Assembly: GCA_020686985.1 (NCBI GenBank)
Contig: JAJEPU010000014.1
Span: 1-64,000, forward strand
Reading direction: 5' to 3'
Source of the DNA: Brotaphodocola catenula
Lineage (GTDB): Bacteria; Bacillota; Clostridia; Lachnospirales; Lachnospiraceae
Length of the DNA stretch: 64,000 nt
This document shows, piece after piece, positions 34,944 to 47,661 of this stretch; within the stretch, counting starts at the first letter, position 1, and each line of letters opens with the position of its first letter. The translations under genes were made by a program, and so were the position numbers. The notes below the pieces were generated by a model. The model had not been told where the DNA came from. It saw only the letters and a list, made by a program, of their open reading frames with translations, and did no database searches.

Positions 34944-35099
34944 AATTCATCCTTTATTTTTTAGATCGTATTAAAGTATATCATAATTGCAGGGTCTGCG
35001 CCAGTGGATGAGTCCGAAAATTGCATCAAATTCCATTCCTGTGTTAGTGTTCACACGCCTTGCAGACAGCAACACTTTTTGTTGTGATGCACTTGGCAC
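34944..35099. other. Intergenic region
   Basis: Contains a CAACAC/GTTGTG hairpin (about 35070-35085) that could end the upstream message; nothing else recognised. Confidence 0.25.
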
Positions 35100-35948
35100 T
35101 TAAGCCTCATCGTAAATCTTTTTCAGGAAAGCGACATCACTGTGATAGCGCTCCTTGTTGGAATTCTCCAAAAGCATCGTCACATACGGTTTTTCCTTCT
35201 TGAGCCACGAGAGAATCGGCTGATAATGGAAGAGACCATCTCCGACATGCTCAAACTCCGGCTCGCCGTTCTCCATGCGGAAATCCTTGATGTGGAGCAT
35301 GCTCACGCGGTCACCGTAAAGCTCAAGAGCACGCGCAATCACAGCATCCTGCTCCTTATAGTTCTCTGCACTGATTAAGTTTACCGGATCGAGAATCGCC
35401 TCCACATTCGGAGAATCGATGTCATCGAGGAAACGGCGCATTTTATCCGGAGTGCAGAGCGTGTGATCGTGAACAGCTTCGACGCCGACAGTCGCACCGA
35501 GTTTCTCTGCCGCACGGACGATCTGTCCCATCGTATCGAGGAAAATCTGATAGCTCTCCTCGGTGTAGGTCTCCGGAACAACAGAGAAATCTCGGCTGTA
35601 ACGTCCGGTCTCCGTTCCGACAAGATCTGCACCGATGATCTTTGCGTATTTCAGATGCTCAATAAATTTTGCGATCGAAGCCTGACGCACTTCCCTGTCC
35701 GGATGAATCGGATTGATGTAACAGCCAAGCACTGCCACATGGATGTCGCGCTCCTTTAACTTCTCGGCAATCATGTGTGCCATTCCCGGGGAATAATGAC
35801 CAGGTGCAAAATCAAATCCCGAAATCGACTTTCCGAATGCGAGCTGAATCTGATGAATTCCATTCTCCTTCACCGTATCAAGTACCGTATCGATATCTGC
35901 CTTTGCGCACAGGTCGTGGCAACGCATTCCGCAATTCATTCTTTCCAT
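35100..35948 (-). CDS. Sugar phosphate isomerase/epimerase (xylose isomerase-like TIM barrel)
   Basis: 282 residues. AP-endonuclease-2/xylose-isomerase-like TIM barrel with metal-ligand candidates in VGTETGRYS, VGVEAVHDHT, AILDPVNL and LHIKDF. Members interconvert ketoses or inositol derivatives; the substrate cannot be named. Single gene, start ATG with AGAGGATAA-like site. A small hairpin GGCACT/AGTGCC (36000-36023) lies upstream. Confidence 0.8.
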   Translation of the reverse strand: MERMNCGMRCHDLCAKADIDTVLDTVKENGIHQIQLAFGKSISGFDFAPGHYSPGMAHMIAEKLKERDIHVAVLGCYINPIHPDREVRQASIAKFIEHLKYAKIIGADLVGTETGRYSRDFSVVPETYTEESYQIFLDTMGQIVRAAEKLGATVGVEAVHDHTLCTPDKMRRFLDDIDSPNVEAILDPVNLISAENYKEQDAVIARALELYGDRVSMLHIKDFRMENGEPEFEHVGDGLFHYQPILSWLKKEKPYVTMLLENSNKERYHSDVAFLKKIYDEA

Positions 35949-36070
35949 AAAATATTATCCTCTCCTGATTTTTCTATTTTTACCACCATGTTATCTTACG
36001 GCACTTTCGGTTTCATAAGTGCCTGTATCTGAACAATAACCTTCGTGGACAGTATAACATAAAAAAGAAA

Positions 36071-36109
36071 AAAAAGATACCGCCGTGTCAAACACGACGG
36101 TATCTTTTT
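36071..36109 (-). terminator. Terminator of guaB
   Basis: AAAAAGATACCGCCGTG (36071-36087) pairs with CACGACGGTATCTTTTT (36093-36109) with one G-T; strong T-runs on both strands. Confidence 0.85.
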
Positions 36110-36120
36110 CATTCAAAATT

Positions 36121-37653
<1,533 letters not shown>

Positions 37654-37666
37654 TTATTAGTTACCT

Positions 37667-37695
37667 AGTCTAACAAAAAACTTTCTGATTGTCAA
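37667..37695 (-). promoter_or_regulatory. guaB promoter
   Basis: Minus-strand TTGACA (37690-37695), 17 bases, TAGACT (37667-37672). Confidence 0.65.
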
Positions 37696-37894
37696 ATCTT
37701 TTTTTTCATCAGAATTGAGCGAATTCTTTTTGTCTAAAATGTTTGATTATTCGCAATTTTCTGTTTCTTATAAATAATTTAAAATCTTCTTATAAATCCA
37801 GACAGCCCACCGACCGATATCACGCGCCAATTCTGCGCAAGCGTCAACTTGAAGCAATATAATACCGGTATCCTGTTCTCTCAGAGCAGATCAA

Positions 37895-38392
37895 TTACTG
37901 TAAAAATGTCTTCTGCGGAGCCGTCTGACGGAAGCACTTAAGCATCTTCTCATCCGGTTCAAAAATCAGCTTGATCGTCGTTCCACTCGACTCGACAATC
38001 GCCACATACGGCTTTGTCTTTCCGTCGTGAGAGGTGTAATCGAGCGTCTTTTGTGTCGTTCCATAATTATTCAGGCGATCCGAGCCCTCCGGCGCGATCA
38101 CCTGGATCTCATCCATCGTGCACTCATATCCTTTTTTTCTCTTGGATTTGCCGAGGATGATGTCGATCGAGAGCATCTTGTCAACGTATAAATATTCATA
38201 TTCAACATGGGTATTTCTGTGACAGAGATAGGTAAGAAAGCCAAATCCAAACATGAGAATCACGGCGAGCACGCCCGTCGTCATGGCAAGAAAAACGGAA
38301 ACTGCCGTACACGACCCAAGCACAATTGTGAGGATTGGTGCATAGAATGGACTTTTTCTCGAAATGAGATGTTCTGCGTAGGATTCGTTCAT
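37895..38392 (-). CDS. DUF6106-like membrane protein
   Basis: 165 residues. Two adjacent hydrophobic segments (about 15-57), then a cytosolic domain with a YEYLYVDKMLSIDIILGKSKRK block. The pattern recalls DUF6106 proteins of Lachnospiraceae. Function unknown. Isolated gene between guaB and groEL. Confidence 0.65.
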   Translation of the reverse strand: MNESYAEHLISRKSPFYAPILTIVLGSCTAVSVFLAMTTGVLAVILMFGFGFLTYLCHRNTHVEYEYLYVDKMLSIDIILGKSKRKKGYECTMDEIQVIAPEGSDRLNNYGTTQKTLDYTSHDGKTKPYVAIVESSGTTIKLIFEPDEKMLKCFRQTAPQKTFLQ

Positions 38393-38536
38393 AGGAAGCG
38401 AACTCCTTTCTTAAAGTTATTTGCCTTTTTCTTTATCTTTTAAAGATCGCGATTCTTGTGCGGAATGTTTTTTGTTTGGAAAGATCTTTTTATAGAATAA
38501 ATCCTCCATAGAAATGAATAAAAAATCTCATGAAAC

Positions 38537-38577
38537 AAAAAAAGGAGAACTGCCGGACTAAATCCTGGCAGCTCTCC
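38537..38577 (-). terminator. Terminator of groEL
   Basis: GGAGAACTGCC (38544-38554) pairs with GGCAGCTCTCC (38567-38577) with one mismatch; A7 before it gives a T-run on the minus strand. Confidence 0.8.
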
Positions 38578-38612
38578 CTATTAGACAGCTTTTGTTCTGG
38601 CTCTGCCCTGTA

Positions 38613-40265
<1,653 letters not shown>

Positions 40266-40378
40266 TTATCCCGCTTCCGCAAAATTCGGAAACAAAGCTG
40301 GAAATAAAATCAAATCTAACATAAACCTGGCAATTCGATCTGAAATTCAAATCGAATCTCCCTAATCTCTATTTCTAA

Positions 40379-40663
40379 TTACTCGATAACAGCCAGAATG
40401 TCGTTCTGCTTTACAACAACATACTTCTCATCATCCAGCTCAACCTCAGTGCCTGAGTACTTGGAGTAGATTACCTTGTCGCCAACCTTAACCTGCATTG
40501 CAACTTCTTTGCCATCAACCACACCGCCAGGACCAACTGCAACAACCTCAGCCTGCTGTGGTTTCTCTTTTGCCTGACCCGGAAGTACGATACCGGACTT
40601 TGTCGTCTCCTCTGCTACAAGCTGTTTTAATACAACACGATCAAATAATGGTACTAACTTCAT
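40379..40663 (-). CDS. groES: Co-chaperonin GroES
   Basis: 94 residues from the ATG at 40663 (MKLVPLFDRVVLKQL), preceded by AGGAGGAATCATCC; the frame upstream is open but lacks a site. The mobile loop TTKSGIVLPG and the VGDKVIYSKYSGTEV block are present. Caps GroEL. Confidence 0.97.
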   Translation of the reverse strand: MKLVPLFDRVVLKQLVAEETTKSGIVLPGQAKEKPQQAEVVAVGPGGVVDGKEVAMQVKVGDKVIYSKYSGTEVELDDEKYVVVKQNDILAVIE

Positions 40664-40741
40664 GGATGATTCCTCCTTATTTTTCGCTGCTTTTTCATTC
40701 ATGAGATCTTGCTTCGATCTCTCTTTCGATTCACAATACCA

Positions 40742-40784
40742 TTTATACCACGCATTGTTAGCACTGTCAATAGTTGAGTGCTAA
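40742..40784 (-). promoter_or_regulatory. CIRCE operator and groES-groEL promoter
   Basis: TTAGCACTG-N9-GAGTGCTAA (40758-40784) matches the HrcA-binding CIRCE element with one mismatch. On the minus strand TTGACA (40765-40770), 17 bases, TATAAA (40742-40747) overlaps it, so HrcA would block RNA polymerase. Confidence 0.9.
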
Positions 40785-40988
40785 TTTTATAAATTTTTTA
40801 TCGTTGTCCCCTTTCTTTTTTCCCATATTCGTATTACAATATTCTTTAAAGACGGCTGAAAGTACGAAACCACTGCATATTTTCCATCGAATTCAGAGAT
40901 TTCAGAAAATAGTTTCGGTTTATAATCTCGGAAATTATTTCATTTTTTATGGGGAACCAGCAGTCCGGCCGCAGAAAGGAGAACGGGT

Positions 40989-41711
40989 ATGTCAAAAAAA
41001 GGATTAGGAAAGCTGATGGCTCTCACTGCTGTTGCCGGTGCCGCAGCAGCAGGAATTTCTTACTTAAAGAAGTATCATTCCTTCAATAAGGAACTGGACA
41101 AAGATTTTCATGATTTTGAAGATGATGAGGAGGATACCCCGGTTCCGGACAGCACGATGAGCCGTAATTATGTATCCCTTCATGCAGACAAGGATGAGTT
41201 TCTTGTAGCTGCCGGCGATATGATCAATGCCACGAAAGATGCTGCGAGCGCTGCCCGCAATGTGGTTCGCGATGTCGCTACGATTGTAACCGATACGGCA
41301 AGAGATGCCGTCGGTGTCGCTTCCGACACTGCTTCCGCTGCCAAATCCACTGCAAGCGAAGTCAAGGAGGCGGTCGAGGAAGTTGCCGGCGATACCGCTG
41401 AGGATATCATCATCAAGGCAGGCGACACGGCTGAGAAGGTCAAGGAATTTGCGGAAACCGCAGTCGAGAAGGCTGAGGATCTCGCTGAGTCTGCCACGGA
41501 GAAGGCAGAAGATCTCGTTGTCGATGTTGCTGACAGCGCCACCGACGCGATCGAGCACACCGCAGATGTGACGGAGACGGTCACCGACCACCTCGCTGAG
41601 GAGATCAAGAAGTCCGGAACATCGGCAGATGAGGATGCCGAGGATGCCGTCGAGTATGTGACCGGTGAGGACACCGAGGATACAGAAGAAGACGACAAAG
41701 ACGCTGAATAG
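40989..41711 (+). CDS. Acidic Ala-rich amphipathic-helix protein (LEA/YtxH-like)
   Basis: 240 residues, ATG with GAAAGGAG. A short Gly/Ala hydrophobic N-terminus (about 8-25) could anchor it in the membrane. From about 75 to 200 it consists of Ala, Glu, Asp, Thr and Val heptad/undecad-like repeats (for example AGDTAEKVKEFAETAVEKAE) that would form long amphipathic helices. The C-terminus is almost entirely acidic. Similar in style to LEA proteins, apolipoproteins and YtxH stress proteins. Divergent from groES; function unknown. Confidence 0.7.
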   Translation: MSKKGLGKLMALTAVAGAAAAGISYLKKYHSFNKELDKDFHDFEDDEEDTPVPDSTMSRNYVSLHADKDEFLVAAGDMINATKDAASAARNVVRDVATIVTDTARDAVGVASDTASAAKSTASEVKEAVEEVAGDTAEDIIIKAGDTAEKVKEFAETAVEKAEDLAESATEKAEDLVVDVADSATDAIEHTADVTETVTDHLAEEIKKSGTSADEDAEDAVEYVTGEDTEDTEEDDKDAE

Positions 41712-41746
41712 GATTATCGGATGAGCAGCAACTGAAACGAAACATC

Positions 41747-41800
41747 ATTTATCATCGAAATCCGATTTGTAATTGAAATACGATTTATCATCGAAATATG
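41747..41800. repeat. Three tandem 18-bp repeats
   Basis: Units ATTTATCATCGAAATCCG, ATTTGTAATTGAAATACG and ATTTATCATCGAAATATG, with a fourth degraded unit following. Confidence 0.65.
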
Positions 41801-41839
41801 ATCTAGCATCTACAATTGAAACAGATAAAAAGTCTCTGA

Positions 41840-41889
41840 CAGACTTCAGGTTTGATCTCACCTTCCTTCATTCCTGAAGTCTGTTTTTT
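41840..41889 (+). terminator. Terminator before the alpha/beta hydrolase
   Basis: CAGACTTCAGG (41840-41850) pairs perfectly with CCTGAAGTCTG (41873-41883), followed by TTTTTT. Confidence 0.85.
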
Positions 41890-41914
41890 ATTTCCGTCAA
41901 AAAGCTGTCAATAA

Positions 41915-41943
41915 TTGATTTGTTGGCATATTAGCTGTATAAT
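41915..41943 (+). promoter_or_regulatory. Promoter of the alpha/beta hydrolase gene
   Basis: TTGATT (41915-41920), 17 bases, TATAAT (41938-41943). Confidence 0.65.
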
Positions 41944-42034
41944 TTATACAAAGATACATTCAGATGACGAGATATTTCTGACGATGTATTTCGGGGGTTG
42001 TTTTATTTGATTGATTGATGAAGGAGGTATTGCG

Positions 42035-42964
42035 ATGTTACATGAAGTGAGTTTTCTTTCTTACAATGAGCGTGACTATGTGCAGGGCTGGATCTACGTT
42101 CCCGCAGCCAAGCCGAAGGGAATTGTTCAGCTGATCCACGGATTCGGAGAACATTCGAGACGATACATTCATATGATCTCTGCCTTTCTCGACGCAGGCT
42201 ACATCGTATCTGCCGACGATCATGTCGGTCACGGAAAGACTGCGATGGTCAGCGGAATCTGGGGTGACTGGGGCGACAAGGGTTTCCACACGATGATGGA
42301 GGATGAACACACCCTCCACAACCTTGTCTGCGAGAAATACCCGGATCTGCCCTATTTCCTCTTCGGACACAGCATGGGGTCCTTTATCACACGTGACTAC
42401 ATGGCTCACTATGGCAGTGAACTTGCCGGAGCTACGATCTGCGGAACAACCGGAATTTTCCGCAGAGCACGCGAGGCTCAGAAAGCACTCGAGAAAGTGG
42501 TCGCAGAAGGACACGGAGAGGAATCCGATCCTGCATTCTCTGCCAGTCTCCTCGGCTGGATGTGCGAGCGCTGTGGTGAAGTCTCGATCGGAAATGAGTG
42601 GATCTGCGCTGATCCATATGTCCAGAAAGATCACGCAGAAGATCCGTTTGACGCGTTCACGAAACCGACGAGCAACCGTGCCCTGCTCTACTTTACCCAG
42701 ATGATGACCTCCATTGAGGGAACCGACTGGGCATCCCAGATTCCAAAGGAGCTTCCAATCTACAACATCGGCGGAGATCAGGACCCGGTTGGTGAATACG
42801 GAAAAGGCATTTATGAAGTCAGCAACTGGCTGTACGAGACCGGACACGCAGTGCGCACCGAAGTTTACTCCGGCTACCGCCACGAGATCCACAATTACAG
42901 CACAATCAAAGACTATGTCGAGCAGGGAATCATCGATTTCATGGACGACGTTCTGGAAACCTGA
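42035..42964 (+). CDS. Alpha/beta hydrolase, monoacylglycerol lipase-like (Hydrolase_4)
   Basis: 309 residues from the ATG at 42035 with GAAGGAGG upstream. Oxyanion region QLIHGFGEHSRRY, nucleophile Ser in FGHSMGSF, acid in GGDQDPVGEYGKG and His in GYRHEIHNY form the usual triad. Lysophospholipase or monoglyceride hydrolysis in the cytosol is the family norm; the true substrate is not known. Single gene with own promoter. Confidence 0.88.
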   Translation: MLHEVSFLSYNERDYVQGWIYVPAAKPKGIVQLIHGFGEHSRRYIHMISAFLDAGYIVSADDHVGHGKTAMVSGIWGDWGDKGFHTMMEDEHTLHNLVCEKYPDLPYFLFGHSMGSFITRDYMAHYGSELAGATICGTTGIFRRAREAQKALEKVVAEGHGEESDPAFSASLLGWMCERCGEVSIGNEWICADPYVQKDHAEDPFDAFTKPTSNRALLYFTQMMTSIEGTDWASQIPKELPIYNIGGDQDPVGEYGKGIYEVSNWLYETGHAVRTEVYSGYRHEIHNYSTIKDYVEQGIIDFMDDVLET

Positions 42965-42987
42965 GAAACGTCCCACACCTAGATCTC

Positions 42988-43066
42988 ACCTCATAAAAAC
43001 ATAAAAAGAATAAGAATTCTCATAACTTCAACATCCTACCTCATAAGAAGATAAAAATAAGAATTC
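42988..43066. repeat. Direct repeat of about 30 bp
   Basis: ACCTCATAA(A/G)AA followed by an A-rich stretch and AATAAGAATTCT occurs at 42988-43020 and 43037-43066, between convergent genes. No role evident. Confidence 0.5.
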
Positions 43067-44485
43067 TTAAGCTTTCCAGCATTCGATCAGAGTCTTTACA
43101 CCCGTCTCGATCTCCTCTAAGTTGAGACTGGCATATCCGAGCACAATCGTCGCCGGTCGATGGTTGTGCTCCGGATAAATGAAATATCCGCTGAGTCCAT
43201 ACACCTTCACGCAGGCATTCTCTGCTCGCCGAATCAGATCTTCCTCTGATCTTCCGCTTCTGCTTGTCAGCAGAATGTGAATCCCGGCATACTCTCCATG
43301 AATCTCAAATTCCTTCTCAAGCGGTCTGAGTGCCGTGAGCATCGCATCATGCTTTGCTCGGTAAATCGCACGCATTCGATTCAAATGACGCTCAAAATAT
43401 CCCCGTGACAAAAACTGGTACAAGATATTCTGATCAATCCGCGATACTGTGGACGCATAGAATCCCGTCTGCGATTTGTATTTCTTTAAGAGCTGTTCCG
43501 GAAGCACGAGATAGCTGACTCGAATCGCCGGTGCAATGCACTTTGAGAACGTTCCGATATAAATCACTCTGCCTGCACGATCCATTCCCTGAAGCGCAGG
43601 AATCGGTTTTCCTCGATAACGAAACTCACTGTCGTAATCGTCCTCAATCAGATAGCGATCCTTCCCCGCAAGAGCCCAGCGAAGCATCTCCTGTCTGCGA
43701 CCGACTGACATGACTGCACCTGTCGGAAACTGGTGGGACGGCATGACATAGGCGACATCTGCCCTGCTTTGCTCCAAAAGCTCGGGAATCATCCCAAATC
43801 CGTCCATATCCACCGGACAGACTGGATAATCCAGGCTGTGAAGAACGCGATATGCCTGCTTGTAAGTGGGATTCTCCATCGCGATCGTCCGGTTTTTTCC
43901 GAGAATCTGTGAGAGCAGAATCAGCAGATACTCACTTCCGGCACCGACGATGATCTGCTCCGCCCGACAGTTCACGCCTCGCGCAGAGTGCAGATATGAG
44001 CGAATCGCCTCGCGCAGACCATTTTCGCCCTGATGATCGCCGGAGAGGAACATCTCACGGTTGTCATTCACAAGCGTGTTGCGGGAGAGTTTTCTCCAAA
44101 CGTTATACGGAAAGCTTTCCAGATCGATTCCTCTCGGAGAAAAATCGACCAGATTTTTCTCCTCTTTGCTCTCCCTTGCCTCCAAAAATCCATCCGTCCC
44201 CTCCTCGACGCAGACCGGTGTCTCAACCTCGACAAGCTCCTCCATCTGTGCAACATAGATGCCCCGATACGGGCGCGCTTCAATATATCCTTCCGCAAGA
44301 AGCTGATCGTATGCCATCTGCGTTGTGCTACGGCTGACTTTCAGATGCGTCGCAAGCGTCCGCGTCGACGGAAGGCGCTCTCCCATACGAAGATTTCCTT
44401 CTCGAATCTCCTTGCGGATGTGTGCATAAATCTGTTCATAGAGCGGTTTTTTCAGCTGGGAATCCAGCGGAATCAGAAGATCCAT
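43067..44485 (-). CDS. MocR/PdxR-type regulator (GntR HTH fused to aminotransferase)
   Basis: 472 residues. N-terminal GntR winged helix (about 12-78: MGERLPSTRTLATHLKVSRS) joined to a class I aminotransferase domain with the PLP lysine in YIGTFSKCIAPAIR and ALAGKDRYLIEDDYDSEF (cited in part). Such proteins sense PLP or amines and control vitamin B6 or amino-acid genes. No pdx gene is adjacent. Confidence 0.9.
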   Translation of the reverse strand: MDLLIPLDSQLKKPLYEQIYAHIRKEIREGNLRMGERLPSTRTLATHLKVSRSTTQMAYDQLLAEGYIEARPYRGIYVAQMEELVEVETPVCVEEGTDGFLEARESKEEKNLVDFSPRGIDLESFPYNVWRKLSRNTLVNDNREMFLSGDHQGENGLREAIRSYLHSARGVNCRAEQIIVGAGSEYLLILLSQILGKNRTIAMENPTYKQAYRVLHSLDYPVCPVDMDGFGMIPELLEQSRADVAYVMPSHQFPTGAVMSVGRRQEMLRWALAGKDRYLIEDDYDSEFRYRGKPIPALQGMDRAGRVIYIGTFSKCIAPAIRVSYLVLPEQLLKKYKSQTGFYASTVSRIDQNILYQFLSRGYFERHLNRMRAIYRAKHDAMLTALRPLEKEFEIHGEYAGIHILLTSRSGRSEEDLIRRAENACVKVYGLSGYFIYPEHNHRPATIVLGYASLNLEEIETGVKTLIECWKA

Positions 44486-44602
44486 GTTCGTCCTCCTCCC
44501 ATTCTCTTTCCTCTGACACTTTTTTCTTATATCATTCTTATCATTCTTGTCATTTTTACCATTCTTTTTCCTGTGATCGTTTCCTTTCCATCAGTCAGAA
44601 AG

Positions 44603-44631
44603 AGGACAGACGCAAGATACGCCTGTCCCCT
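44603..44631 (-). terminator. Terminator of glnS
   Basis: GAGGACAGACG (44603-44613) pairs with CGCCTGTCCCC (44621-44631) with mismatches; followed on the minus strand by a short T-rich stretch. Confidence 0.5.
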
Positions 44632-44652
44632 GTAAACTCTTATTTTTAACTC

Positions 44653-46347
44653 TTATTTCTGAATCTTAAAGGAGCTCTTCAAGGATACGATTCGGTTAAA
44701 TACCGGCTGACCCGGATTGCTGTCCTTGCAGTCTGCACAGAAATATCCGTTGCGGACAAACTGGAAGCTCTCATACGGCTTTGCCTCAGCAAGAGTCGGC
44801 TCCACATAGCAGTCCTTGAGGATCGTCAGGGAGTTCGGATTCAGATTCAGAGAACCATCCTCGTTCAGCTTGCCCTTCTCCTCGTCAACGATGTTCTCAT
44901 ACAGACGGCACTCTACCTTCTTTGCGGTCTCTGCGCAAACCCAGTGGATCGTTCCCTTAACCTTGCGCGCATTGAAACCGGAACCGCTTCTTGTCTCCGG
45001 ATCATAGGTTGCATGGATCACGGTGACATTGCCGTTCTCATCCTTCTCAAATCCGGTACAGGTCACAAAGTATGCGCTCATCAGACGCACCTCATTGCCC
45101 GGGAACAGACGGAAGTATTTGCGCGGTGGCTCCTCCATGAAGTCCTCACGCTCAATGTAAAGCTCTCTTCCAAACGGAACCATTCTCGATCCAAGCTCCG
45201 GATTCTCGAGGTTGTTCGGAACCTCCATCATCTCAGTCTGACCTTCCGGATAGTTGTCGATCACCAGCTTCACCGGATCAAGGATCGCCATCATACGGGA
45301 TCTCTTGAGCTTTAAGTCCTCACGAATACAATACTCAAGCATTGCAGAGTCAACAGAGCTGTTTGCCTTGGAAACGCCGACCATCTCAACGAACATCTTG
45401 ATGGACTCCGGTGTGTAACCACGACGGCGCAGAGCTGCGATCGAAACCAGACGCGGGTCATCCCAGCCATCCACGATCTTGTCCTCAACGAGCTTCTTGA
45501 TGTAACGCTTTCCGGTTACAACATTCGTCAGATACAGCTTTGCAAACTCAATCTGGCGCGGTGGGTTCTCAAACTCACACTCGCGGACAACCCAATCGTA
45601 CAGCGGGCGATGATCCTCGAACTCCAGTGTACAGATCGAATGGGTGATATGCTCAATCGCATCCTCGATCGGATGAGCGAAATCGTACATCGGATAGATG
45701 CACCATGCATCGCCGGTGTTGTGATGATGCATATGGGCGACACGGTAGATAACCGGATCTCTCATGTTGATGTTCGGAGATGACATATCGATCTTCGCAC
45801 GCAGAACTTTCTCTCCGTCCTTGTACTTGCCTTCCTTCATCTCCTCGAACAGGCGCAGGTTTTCCTCAACGCTACGGTTGCGGTACGGGCTCTCCTTACC
45901 CGGTGTCGTAAAGTCACCGCGGTACTCACGAATCTGATCCGCAGACAGATCACAGACGAAAGCCTTTCCCTTCTTGATCAGGAGAACGGCACACTCGTAC
46001 ATCTTCTGGAAGTAATTCGATGCAAAGAACAGTCTGTCCTCAAAATCTGCACCGAGCCACTTTACGTCTGCCATGATGGAATCTACGAATTCCGTCTTCT
46101 CCTTCGTCGGGTTGGTATCATCAAAACGCAGGTTGAACTTTCCACCGTACTGCTTTGCCAGTCCATAGTTCAGCAGAATCGACTTTGCATGTCCGATATG
46201 CAGATAGCCGTTCGGCTCCGGCGGGAAACGGGTCTGGACATGATCGTAAACGCCCTCCGCTAAATCTTTCTCGATCTCCTGCTCAATAAAATTCTTGGAA
46301 ACTACTTCTTTCTCTTCCGGCGTAACTGCCGTCTTCTCATTCTCCAT
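44653..46347 (-). CDS. glnS: Glutaminyl-tRNA synthetase
   Basis: 564 residues. The HIGH signature is clear ([15 protein letters not shown]), as are DGWDDPRL and the GlnRS-type anticodon beta barrels. The second class I signature is unusual: the position of MSKRK in E. coli GlnRS reads TGKRY here ([17 protein letters not shown]). Direct charging of tRNA-Gln; the gene is rare in Firmicutes except some Clostridia, where it is thought to have been acquired. Single gene. Confidence 0.94.
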   Translation of the reverse strand: MENEKTAVTPEEKEVVSKNFIEQEIEKDLAEGVYDHVQTRFPPEPNGYLHIGHAKSILLNYGLAKQYGGKFNLRFDDTNPTKEKTEFVDSIMADVKWLGADFEDRLFFASNYFQKMYECAVLLIKKGKAFVCDLSADQIREYRGDFTTPGKESPYRNRSVEENLRLFEEMKEGKYKDGEKVLRAKIDMSSPNINMRDPVIYRVAHMHHHNTGDAWCIYPMYDFAHPIEDAIEHITHSICTLEFEDHRPLYDWVVRECEFENPPRQIEFAKLYLTNVVTGKRYIKKLVEDKIVDGWDDPRLVSIAALRRRGYTPESIKMFVEMVGVSKANSSVDSAMLEYCIREDLKLKRSRMMAILDPVKLVIDNYPEGQTEMMEVPNNLENPELGSRMVPFGRELYIEREDFMEEPPRKYFRLFPGNEVRLMSAYFVTCTGFEKDENGNVTVIHATYDPETRSGSGFNARKVKGTIHWVCAETAKKVECRLYENIVDEEKGKLNEDGSLNLNPNSLTILKDCYVEPTLAEAKPYESFQFVRNGYFCADCKDSNPGQPVFNRIVSLKSSFKIQK

Positions 46348-46426
46348 AAATCGACCTCCGAAAACTCTCCATTATTAGCCATTAGCATATCACATTTTTT
46401 GAATTAAGAAAAGATCTTTTTTTTGC

Positions 46427-46455
46427 TTGACAAACCTCTGAGAGTATGATAATAT
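46427..46455 (+). promoter_or_regulatory. tRNA-Thr promoter
   Basis: TTGACA (46427-46432), 17 bases, TAATAT (46450-46455). Confidence 0.7.
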
Positions 46456-46494
46456 ATCCAAGGTTCAGCAAGCCACTGAATCAAAATTGAAAAT

Positions 46495-46567
46495 GCTGCT
46501 GTGGCTCAGTCGGTAGAGCGTCGCATTGGTAGTGCGGAGGTCACGGGTCCGATTCCCGTCAGCAGCT
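46495..46567 (+). tRNA. tRNA-Thr (anticodon GGT)
   Basis: Cloverleaf by eye: acceptor GCTGCTG/CAGCAGC, D-arm GCTC...GAGC, anticodon loop TTGGTAG, T-arm ACGGG/CCCGT. CCA is not encoded. Followed by a terminator at 46579-46603. Confidence 0.93.
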
Positions 46568-46578
46568 TTAAGTGAGAA

Positions 46579-46603
46579 GCCCTTGTAAATCAAGGGTTTT
46601 TTT
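46579..46603 (+). terminator. tRNA-Thr terminator
   Basis: CCCTTG (46580-46585) pairs with CAAGGG (46591-46596), then TTTTTTT. Confidence 0.75.
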
Positions 46604-46680
46604 GTTGTTTTAAAAAATTTTCTGTTCACCCACCTGCCTTGCCACTCATACTGTAAAGTAAAAAACAGCGAGGCTTTTTT

Positions 46681-47655
46681 ATGGCTGAAAACGATACCCA
46701 CTACAATGAAATTCCGGAGGGAGTCTCTTCTTCCGACCAATTTTCGGAGATGACTCCGACTTCGCCAAACACTTCCTCAAATGAATCTATAGGAAACGGA
46801 TCATCCAAAGTTTCCTTTTCCTCACCAGAAACTGCCTATTACGATTACGATCTGACGACTCCTCTTCCGGATGAATTTGAGGTCGGTCCTGCCTATCCCG
46901 GAGACGGAGGAAATAACACCGGAAATATCGGGATCATTCTGCCAAACTTCGGACTTCGCCCGACAACGCCACCGTTTTCCTTTCCCCCCTCAAATCTCTC
47001 AAGCTCCTACTGTCAGGTGCGCTTCCTGAATGCGTCCACAAACACGTTTCCTGTCACGATCTACATCGACGGAAATATCTATGCGGATCGCTCACGCTTT
47101 GGAAGCAACACCAATTACGAATGGATCAGAGACGGGTTCCACACAATCACTGTGCGCCGTGCCACGGGAATTCGCTCAATTCTGCTTCAACAGAACCTTC
47201 CATTCTCCGCGGGTCAGAAAAATACGGTCATTCTCACTGATTCCTCATCCGGTGGCTTAAGCCTCGTGCAGGCAAGTGACAACGGCTGTCAGAATCTTCC
47301 ATCCGGCTACGGATGTTTTCGCTTCGCAAATATGTCTTACAGTGGTTCCCGCTTCGATCTGCTGACTGAAAACGGAGATGCGGTTTTCCGCAGAATCGCG
47401 TTCCAGAATATCTCCGCCTATAAGCAGGCGATGGCAGGCACTTATCTGCTCTTCGTCTCTGCCACCTCGTCCTACACCTTCATACAGGAACTCCCAATGC
47501 TGATCATCGGAGTCTCCGGAAACGGAGCCGTAATCGGGGGGCAACCGGTACTCTCCTTCCCGCAGACAATCCGCTCTGGACAAAATTATACCACGTATCT
47601 GATCGGAAACACCTGGTCGGACTACTCACTTCAGACGATCACTCTCGAGAGTTAA
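46681..47655 (+). CDS. DUF4397-domain protein
   Basis: 324 residues, ATG at 46681. The first 110 residues are Ser, Thr, Asn and Pro rich and probably disordered. From about 111 the pattern CQVRFLNASTNTFPVTIYIDG is the DUF4397 signature, and the rest looks like two beta-sandwich units (about 110-215 and 215-320). DUF4397 domains are usually exported, but no signal peptide is visible here. Function unknown. Lies between tRNA-Thr and ldh. Confidence 0.7.
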   Translation: MAENDTHYNEIPEGVSSSDQFSEMTPTSPNTSSNESIGNGSSKVSFSSPETAYYDYDLTTPLPDEFEVGPAYPGDGGNNTGNIGIILPNFGLRPTTPPFSFPPSNLSSSYCQVRFLNASTNTFPVTIYIDGNIYADRSRFGSNTNYEWIRDGFHTITVRRATGIRSILLQQNLPFSAGQKNTVILTDSSSGGLSLVQASDNGCQNLPSGYGCFRFANMSYSGSRFDLLTENGDAVFRRIAFQNISAYKQAMAGTYLLFVSATSSYTFIQELPMLIIGVSGNGAVIGGQPVLSFPQTIRSGQNYTTYLIGNTWSDYSLQTITLES

Positions 47656-47661
47656 GTTTCC

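Noticed and set aside
46348-46494. T-box leader for glnS, and likewise upstream of cysS
   Set aside because: The gaps are short and no AGGGUGGNACCGCG-like T-box sequence is seen.
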